A DNA stretch of 10,867 nt from an uncultured Solobacterium sp. (GTDB taxonomy: Bacteria > Bacillota_I > Bacilli_A > Erysipelotrichales > Erysipelotrichaceae). The notes below the pieces were generated by a model. It made no database searches, was not told the origin of the DNA, and saw only the letters and a list, made by a program, of their open reading frames with translations. How positions within the stretch are numbered: the first letter of the stretch is position 1; the number at the start of each line of letters is the position of its first letter. The DNA lies in the NCBI GenBank assembly GCA_937895985.1, contig CALBKL010000165.1, forward strand, positions 1-10,867, written 5' to 3'. The position numbers and the translations under genes were made by a program. Below are positions 6,500 through 10,867 of this stretch, one piece after another.

Positions 6500-6742
6500 A
6501 TGAGTAGAAGAGATGAACAACGAAATTTACGCATGAATCAGGTTGCGTACTTCTTGATGACCTTTGCGGTATATATAGCGATATATATGGTTTTTGTATT
6601 CTTGTTTAGTATTGTAAACGGATTCTTGAGTTTACATCCATATATTAAATTAATTATCTATATTTTCTTCTTTGAAGCAGATCGTAGAGTTACGGCATAT
6701 ATAATGCGATTACCGATTGTTAAATCCATTATTCGTTTATAA
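6500..6742 (+). CDS. small membrane protein, 80 residues, unknown function
   Basis: I do not recognise this protein. It has a charged, Arg-rich N-terminus (MSRRDEQRNLRMNQ), then a long hydrophobic segment at about 15-39 rich in aromatic and beta-branched residues, a short turn around HPYIK (46-50), and a second hydrophobic stretch at about 48-58 (LIIYIFFF). After that comes a basic amphipathic tail (EADRRVTAYIMRLPIVKSIIRL). Two membrane passes with both ends in the cytoplasm fit the positive-inside rule. The frame is supported by a good promoter upstream and a terminator whose stem begins in the stop codon. The start lacks a ribosome binding site. It is transcribed as its own unit between the CHAP and Nudix genes, so a cell-envelope role is possible but unproven. 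Confidence 0.75.
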   Translation: MSRRDEQRNLRMNQVAYFLMTFAVYIAIYMVFVFLFSIVNGFLSLHPYIKLIIYIFFFEADRRVTAYIMRLPIVKSIIRL

Positions 6743-6763
6743 TCCGGTCAAACGGATTTTTTT
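6741..6763 (+). terminator. short intrinsic terminator overlapping a stop codon
   Basis: AATCCG (6741-6746) pairs with CGGATT (6753-6758) around a 6-base loop, followed by a T run to 6763. The TAA stop of the membrane-protein gene (6740-6742) forms the base of the stem. The stem is short, so termination may be partial, leaving some readthrough into the Nudix gene. Confidence 0.7.
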
Positions 6764-6781
6764 GATAATAGGAGAGCCATT

Positions 6782-7300
6782 ATGGAAAAGTGGAATTTAT
6801 ATACGATTGATCGTGTGATTACAAATCGTGTAATAACACGTGGAGATGATATTCCGAAAAATCTTTATCATTTAGTTGTACATGTATGTATCTTTAATAC
6901 AAAAAACCAAATGTTGATTCAACAAAGACAAACCTTTAAAAAAGGGTGGCCCAATATGTGGGATATAACTGTTGGTGGTTCTGCTATGATTGGTGAAAAT
7001 AGTCGTCAGGCAGCAATGCGAGAAGTTGCTGAAGAACTTGGATTAAAGATTGATTTAAAAAATACTCCACCTGTTATTACAAAGTATTTTAGTGAAGGTT
7101 TTGATGATATTTATATTCTAGAAAAAGAGATTGATATTTCAAAATTAACCCTTCAATATGAAGAAGTACAGGCAGTAAAATGGGTGGGTATTGAAGAAAT
7201 CTTAGATATGATTGGTTTAAAGAAGTTTATACCGTATGATGAAAGTTTTATTAAATTTCTATTCCATCTACATCAAGCAAACAGTTTATATCAAAAGTAA
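6782..7300 (+). CDS. Nudix hydrolase
   Basis: Nudix enzymes hydrolyse nucleoside diphosphates linked to another group. The 172-residue product contains a complete Nudix box at 66-88: Gly66, Glu72, then R80-E81-V-A-E84-E85-L-G87-L88, with the metal-binding glutamates in place. The layout (YHLVVHVCIFN ... LIQQRQTFKKGWPNMWD before the box; VKWVGIEEILDMI after it) resembles the YfcD and isopentenyl-diphosphate-isomerase-like branch, but the natural substrate cannot be inferred. The ATG at 6782 has AGGAG (6770-6774) 7 bases upstream. No promoter fits between the preceding terminator (ending 6763) and this start, so expression must come through that terminator or from inside the small membrane gene. 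Confidence 0.93.
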   Translation: MEKWNLYTIDRVITNRVITRGDDIPKNLYHLVVHVCIFNTKNQMLIQQRQTFKKGWPNMWDITVGGSAMIGENSRQAAMREVAEELGLKIDLKNTPPVITKYFSEGFDDIYILEKEIDISKLTLQYEEVQAVKWVGIEEILDMIGLKKFIPYDESFIKFLFHLHQANSLYQK

Positions 7301-7368
7301 GTGCACGCTGTAGAGCCTGATTCTGCTTATAGTTGGTAATTCGGCGTTTTTCTAAAACCCCAAATTAT

Positions 7369-7398
7369 TTAACATTACTGATAATTCTAGATTATAAT
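7369..7398 (+). promoter_or_regulatory. promoter of the 90-residue protein gene
   Basis: TTAACA (7369-7374, five of six -35 matches), an 18-base spacer, and a perfect TATAAT (7393-7398). Start of transcription is predicted near 7405, giving a leader of about 28 bases with a strong ribosome binding site. Confidence 0.72.
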
Positions 7399-7432
7399 AA
7401 ATAAAAATAGTGTGTTTCAGGAGGTGTTGAAT

Positions 7433-7705
7433 ATGTTTGGCTCCACAAAAAATAAATACAATAGGGAATCGGTTTTTGCAAAATTAATTGATAAAAAAGT
7501 GAGTAAGTATTTTGCTGTTCCGGGTAAAATTCCAACTCCAGAGGCGTTATATGAATTGGTTTTTATGACAGAAAAAGGAGAAAAGAATTTTGAGGTAAGT
7601 GTATTTTTCTATAATGTTGTAGATATTGGTATGGAAGGGCCGCTAGTGTTCCAAGGATATCAATTGATATCTTTTGGTGATTGGATAAAAGAGTATAGTG
7701 AGTAG
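7433..7705 (+). CDS. 90-residue protein of unknown function
   Basis: The product is soluble, with no signal peptide or membrane segment. The pattern of a short basic N-terminus, then AKLIDKKVSKYF, YELVFMTEKGEKNFEVSVFFYNVV, and a terminal EGPLVFQGYQLISFGDWIKE suggests a small beta-rich fold. It loosely recalls the C-terminal part of DUF2500-type proteins (glycine turn, then L-x-FQG and a closing aromatic), but I would not assign it. The ATG at 7433 is preferred because AGGAGGTG (7419-7426) sits 6 bases before it. A GTG at 7412 is in frame but lies upstream of that ribosome binding site. The gene has its own promoter, and no clear terminator follows it. Confidence 0.8.
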   Translation: MFGSTKNKYNRESVFAKLIDKKVSKYFAVPGKIPTPEALYELVFMTEKGEKNFEVSVFFYNVVDIGMEGPLVFQGYQLISFGDWIKEYSE

Positions 7706-7751
7706 CAGAATTTTTTGGAACTACAATATATTTTCTAAAATCAATATATAA

Positions 7752-7859
7752 CGTCTCGTAGGCATTTCTTTGCTCATGAAGAGATATGCATTGATAGCGA
7801 AGGAAATTATCAAAGTTAACTACAAGGATGAGAAAAAGCTGAATAATATATATTTATAA
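7752..7859 (+). other. short open frame, possible gene remnant
   Basis: The frame 7752-7859 reads RLVGISLLMKRYALIAKEII and then a lysine-rich tail, ending in TAA. The only ATG is at 7776 (27 codons) and has no ribosome binding site. It could be the end of a decayed gene or chance. Nothing else is seen between the 90-residue gene and the valS promoter. Confidence 0.15.
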
Positions 7860-7888
7860 TCTAGCGTAATTCATTAAATTATTTCTTA

Positions 7889-7916
7889 TTGAAAATGATG
7901 GATACAATGGTATAAT
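7889..7916 (+). promoter_or_regulatory. valS promoter
   Basis: TTGAAA (7889-7894), a 16-base spacer, and a perfect TATAAT (7911-7916) preceded by TGG, an extended -10. Transcription should begin near 7923, at the foot of the T-box stem I. Confidence 0.85.
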
Positions 7917-7920
7917 CTAA

Positions 7921-8132
7921 CCAAAGCAAAGAAAAGAAGTAGTAATATTGACAGTTTTGATAGAGAGTCTGTGATTGGTGGAAACAGATAAAACGAAAAT
8001 ATGAAGTAGTCTTGGAGCTGTGTCTTTGAAGTAGTAGTAGAAGATGCCGTAGGGATGCACGTTACGCTATTTGAGAAGTAAGCAAAGGTGGTACCACGTT
8101 TATACACGTCCTATGCATAGGACGTTTTTTTT
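7921..8132 (+). ncRNA. T-box riboswitch controlling valS (specifier GUA, Val)
   Basis: T-box leaders sense uncharged tRNA by pairing the specifier with the anticodon and a bulge with the free CCA end. Stem I can be traced: base CAAAG (7927-7931)/CTTTG (8024-8028); specifier loop with AGTA (7941-7944) on one side and GAA-GTA-G (8003-8009) on the other, so the codon is GUA at 8006-8008; helices ATATT (7945-7949)/AATAT (7998-8002) and GTTTT (7954-7958)/AAAAC (7990-7994); the AG-rich bulge (7962-7967); and an apical hairpin TCTGT (7968-7972)/ACAGA (7984-7988) with GGTGGAA in the loop. The T-box sequence is at 8085-8098. Its antiterminator pairs AGG (8086-8088) with CCT (8110-8112) and ACGT (8096-8099) with ACGT (8106-8109), bulging TGGTACC. 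The bulge TGGT predicts a tRNA ending ACCA, as in tRNA-Val. Confidence 0.96.
8106..8132 (+). terminator. T-box-controlled terminator
   Basis: ACGTCCTA (8106-8113) pairs with TAGGACGT (8118-8125) around a TGCA loop, with T from 8125 to 8132. The left arm is the same sequence that the antiterminator uses (8106-8112), so the two folds exclude each other. Without uncharged tRNA-Val, transcription stops here before valS. Confidence 0.95.
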
Positions 8133-8152
8133 ATGTTTAAGGAGAAGGTAAT

Positions 8153-10765
8153 ATGGAAAAGAATCTAGCACAAAAGTATGACCACAAAGCCGTAGAAGAA
8201 GGTAAATACAACCGATGGATAGAAAAAGGATATTTCACTGCAGGTGATAAATCGAAAGATCCTTTTACAATTGTAATTCCTCCACCAAATGTTACTGGTA
8301 TTTTGCACATCGGTCACGCTTGGGATAATACATTACAGGATATTATTGCACGTTATAAGCGTATGCAGGGCTATGACATGTTGTTTTTACCAGGTATGGA
8401 TCATGCAGGTATTGCAACACAGGCAAAGGTTGATGCACGCTTAAAGAGTGAAGGTATTTCTCGCTATGATTTAGGACGTGAAAAGTTCTTGGAACGTGCG
8501 TGGGAGTGGAAGGCAGAATATGCTAAAACAATCCGTACACAATGGGGTAAACTTGGAAACTCATTAGACTATAGTCGTGAGCGTTTTACAATGGATGATG
8601 GTTTTAATGATGCGGTTCGTCATGTATTTGTTAAACTCTACAATGAAGGTTTAATCTATCGTGGTTGGCGTATCATTAACTGGGATCCGGAAGCACGTAC
8701 TGCATTAAGTAATATTGAAGTATATTATCAAGATGACCCAGGTAAGATGTATCACTTCAAATATGTTGTAAAGGAAACTGGTGAAGAGTTCGTCGTTGCA
8801 ACAACACGTCCTGAAACAATGTTTGGTGATGTTTGTGTTGTGGTAAATCCTAACGATGAAACACTGAATCACTTGATTGGGAAACATACTACAAATCCAG
8901 CAAATGGACAGGAATTACCTATTATCGGTGATGACTATGTAGAGATTGGTTTTGGTACTGGTGCAATGAAGTGTACACCAGCACACGATCCTAACGACTT
9001 TGCGATTGCAGAAAGACATCATTTAGAAAAGCCAATCTGTATGAATCCAGATGGAACAATGAATGAACTCTGTGGTAAGTATGAAGGCATGGATCGTTAT
9101 GTGGCACGTGAAGCTCTTGTAAAACAAATCGAAGCAGATGGAAACCTCGTTAAGATTGAAGAGATGACACATAACGTAGCGCACTCTGAACGTACACATT
9201 GCGTTGTTGAACAGTATCTATCACAACAGTGGTTTGTTAAGATGAAGCCACTTGCTCAAGATGTACTAAAGTATCAAGCAGATGAGGAAACAAAGATTAA
9301 CTTCTATCCTGAACGTTTTGAAAAGACATTTAATGGATGGTTAGAAAATATTGAAGACTGGTGTATCTCACGTCAGTTATGGTGGGGTCATCGCATTCCT
9401 GCATGGTATAACACTGTGACTGGTGAAACGTATGTAGGTGAAACTGATCCAGAGGATACAACAAATTGGGTACAGGATGAAGATGTACTTGATACATGGT
9501 TCTCCAGTGCTCTATGGCCATTTGCGACATTGGGTTGGCCAGAAGAAACTGCAGATCTTGAACGTTATTATCCAACCAATACAATGGTTACAGGGTACGA
9601 TATCATCTTCTTCTGGGTTGCACGTATGGCATTCCAGGCAAGACATTTTACAAAGAATCGTCCATTTAAGGATGTACTGATTCATGGCTTATTACGTGAT
9701 GCGCAAGGCCGTAAGATGTCGAAGTCACTTGGTAATGGTATTGACCCAATGAAGGTTATTGAGGAGTATGGTATCGATGCATTACGCTTCTTCTTAACAA
9801 CAAATTCAACACCAGGACAGGATATGCGTTATATTCCTGAAAAGGTTGAGGCAGCCGGTAACTTTATTAACAAAATTTGGAATGCGTCTAGATTTGTATT
9901 CATGAACCTTCCTGAAGGAATGAAAGTAGAAGATGTCAATTTAACAAATCTATCACTTGCGGATTCATGGATTATCAATCGTCTTAACGAAACAATTACA
10001 CATGTTACTGAAAACATGGAGAAGTATGAATTTGCTTTAGTTGGTAACGAACTATATTCCTTTGTATGGGATGACTTCTGTAGTTGGTATGTTGAGATGA
10101 GCAAGACGGCATTAAATGGTACGGATGAAGTAGCTAAACATGCTGCACAATCTACTCTATACGTATGTTTAAAGGCTATTGTTAGTTTATTACAACCATT
10201 TATGCCATTTGTAACTGAAGAGATTTATGATTTATTACCAGGTGCTAAGGAAAGTATCAACTTAGAATCGTGGCCAACTGTAATTGAAAATGTGACTGCT
10301 TGTGATTTATCAGCGATGGCAAGAGTAATCTCTGCAATCCAAAAGATTCGTGAAGTTAAGATTGTAAATGATTTGAAGCCATCTACATTAATTCATATTG
10401 CATTAAAGGATCTTGATGGTAATACAATCATGGCGGATGAAGCAATGTCTGCGATTATCATGAAGCTTGCAAAGGCACAGTGGCAGGATATACTTGAAGG
10501 AGACTTAACAGTCGAAGCAATTCAAGGTGGTAGCTTATATATTCCGTCTAGCGAATTAAGTAATCCAGAAGAAGAAATCAAGAAGCTTGAAGCAGAGATT
10601 GAAAGACTTAAGTCTGAGATTGCACGTTCTACAGGAATTCTTTCTAACGAAGGATTTATTGCGAAGGCTCCAGCAGCGAAGATTGAAAATGAAAAGCAAA
10701 AACTCGAAGCATATCAGAAGCAATACGCTGTTATCGAAGAGCGCTTAAATGTATTGAAAAAGTAG
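8153..10765 (+). CDS. valS: valine--tRNA ligase
   Basis: ValS charges tRNA-Val with valine and clears mischarged threonine. The 870-residue product is a full-length class I synthetase of usual size. PPPNVTGILHIGH holds the HIGH motif (52-55), TTRPET (217-222) marks the CP1 editing domain, and KMSKS is at 521-525. The anticodon-binding helical domain follows, and the C-terminal part from about residue 805 is a charged coiled-coil arm (EEEIKKLEAEIERLKSEI) as in bacterial ValS. The ATG at 8153 has AAGGAG (8139-8144) 8 bases upstream. Expression is set by the T-box leader, which reads tRNA-Val. No terminator is seen between valS and the next gene. Confidence 0.98.
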   Translation: MEKNLAQKYDHKAVEEGKYNRWIEKGYFTAGDKSKDPFTIVIPPPNVTGILHIGHAWDNTLQDIIARYKRMQGYDMLFLPGMDHAGIATQAKVDARLKSEGISRYDLGREKFLERAWEWKAEYAKTIRTQWGKLGNSLDYSRERFTMDDGFNDAVRHVFVKLYNEGLIYRGWRIINWDPEARTALSNIEVYYQDDPGKMYHFKYVVKETGEEFVVATTRPETMFGDVCVVVNPNDETLNHLIGKHTTNPANGQELPIIGDDYVEIGFGTGAMKCTPAHDPNDFAIAERHHLEKPICMNPDGTMNELCGKYEGMDRYVAREALVKQIEADGNLVKIEEMTHNVAHSERTHCVVEQYLSQQWFVKMKPLAQDVLKYQADEETKINFYPERFEKTFNGWLENIEDWCISRQLWWGHRIPAWYNTVTGETYVGETDPEDTTNWVQDEDVLDTWFSSALWPFATLGWPEETADLERYYPTNTMVTGYDIIFFWVARMAFQARHFTKNRPFKDVLIHGLLRDAQGRKMSKSLGNGIDPMKVIEEYGIDALRFFLTTNSTPGQDMRYIPEKVEAAGNFINKIWNASRFVFMNLPEGMKVEDVNLTNLSLADSWIINRLNETITHVTENMEKYEFALVGNELYSFVWDDFCSWYVEMSKTALNGTDEVAKHAAQSTLYVCLKAIVSLLQPFMPFVTEEIYDLLPGAKESINLESWPTVIENVTACDLSAMARVISAIQKIREVKIVNDLKPSTLIHIALKDLDGNTIMADEAMSAIIMKLAKAQWQDILEGDLTVEAIQGGSLYIPSSELSNPEEEIKKLEAEIERLKSEIARSTGILSNEGFIAKAPAAKIENEKQKLEAYQKQYAVIEERLNVLKK

Positions 10766-10780
10766 TGAACATGTTATAAT
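10754..10780 (+). promoter_or_regulatory. promoter of the gene after valS
   Basis: A perfect TATAAT (10775-10780) with TGT before it gives an extended -10. TTGAAA (10754-10759) lies 15 bases upstream, shorter than ideal but tolerable for an extended -10. The -35 lies inside the end of valS. Confidence 0.6.
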
Positions 10781-10800
10781 CATGATAACAATTCATGATT
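10778..10800. repeat. inverted repeat over the transcription start
   Basis: AATCATGA (10778-10785) and TCATGATT (10793-10800) form a perfect 8-base inverted repeat with a 7-base spacer. It overlaps the last three bases of the -10 box and the predicted start point near 10787. No T run follows, so it is not a terminator. It suits a repressor operator or a 5' mRNA hairpin just before the ribosome binding site. Confidence 0.55.
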
Positions 10801-10814
10801 GACGGAGGTGCAGT

Positions 10815-10867
10815 ATGTCAAATAAAGAAAACAAGCATACGCTATTAAAAGTATTAGGTGTTACTGC
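10815..10867 (+). CDS. unidentified gene, 3' partial
   Basis: Only 17 full codons are present, reading MSNKENKHTLLKVLGVT, followed by an incomplete codon. GGAGGTG (10804-10810) lies 4 bases before the ATG. The basic, polar start followed by LLKVLGV could lead into a first membrane segment, but too little is seen to name it. It has its own promoter and a possible operator. Confidence 0.75.
   Translation, partial: MSNKENKHTLLKVLGVT

Noticed and set aside
7305..7351. Possible terminator after the Nudix gene (ACGCTG/CGGCGT then five T)
   Set aside because: Six pairs with one G-U around a 31-base loop is too weak to call.
7886..8107. 73-codon minus-strand frame over the valS leader
   Set aside because: The region is fully explained as a T-box RNA on the plus strand; the minus frame has no promoter or domain.
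9438..9680. 80-codon plus-strand frame within valS
   Set aside because: It is an out-of-frame shadow of the synthetase coding sequence, with no start signals of its own.

Overview
The window reads as chromosomal sequence from a low-GC, Gram-positive Bacillota (Firmicutes) bacterium. Three things point there: a T-box riboswitch in front of valS, strong AGGAGG-type ribosome binding sites, and an L27 ribosomal protein whose N-terminal extension ends in QFFA-SKKG with the matching Prp protease gene next to it. A member of the Erysipelotrichia or a related class is my inference, not something the sequence proves. The first 45 bases are not biological. They match an Illumina Nextera adapter with index, so genomic sequence begins at base 46.

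Layout. (1) 46-929 is the 3' part of an ApbE-type FAD:protein FMN transferase. (2) 930-1242 is non-coding. It holds two inverted repeats, a promoter and a structured leader in front of rplU. (3) 1243-2164 is the compact operon rplU (L21) - prp - rpmA (L27), ended by a clear intrinsic terminator. (4) 2230-5120 is obgE - ruvA - ruvB, tightly packed and ended by another terminator. obgE starts so soon after the upstream terminator that it probably depends on readthrough or on a promoter inside rpmA. (5) 5249-6424 is a secreted CHAP-domain cell-wall hydrolase. (6) 6500-6742 is an unrecognised 80-residue membrane protein. (7) 6782-7300 is a Nudix hydrolase. (8) 7433-7705 is a 90-residue protein of unknown role. 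(9) 7889-8132 is a promoter and a complete valine T-box leader. (10) 8153-10765 is valS. (11) From 10815 a new gene begins and runs off the end.

Most of this is housekeeping: ribosome parts and L27 maturation, the ribosome-associated GTPase ObgE, Holliday-junction migration (RuvAB) and valyl-tRNA charging under tRNA control. The least ordinary feature is a pair of adjacent single-gene units, the CHAP hydrolase and the small membrane protein. Neither has a ribosome binding site, and both place a -10-like element at the same distance from the ATG (ATAAAATA-N3-ATATG), which suggests leaderless mRNAs. I see no CRISPR array, tRNA or rRNA gene, insertion sequence or phage gene, and no convincing new multi-gene system.
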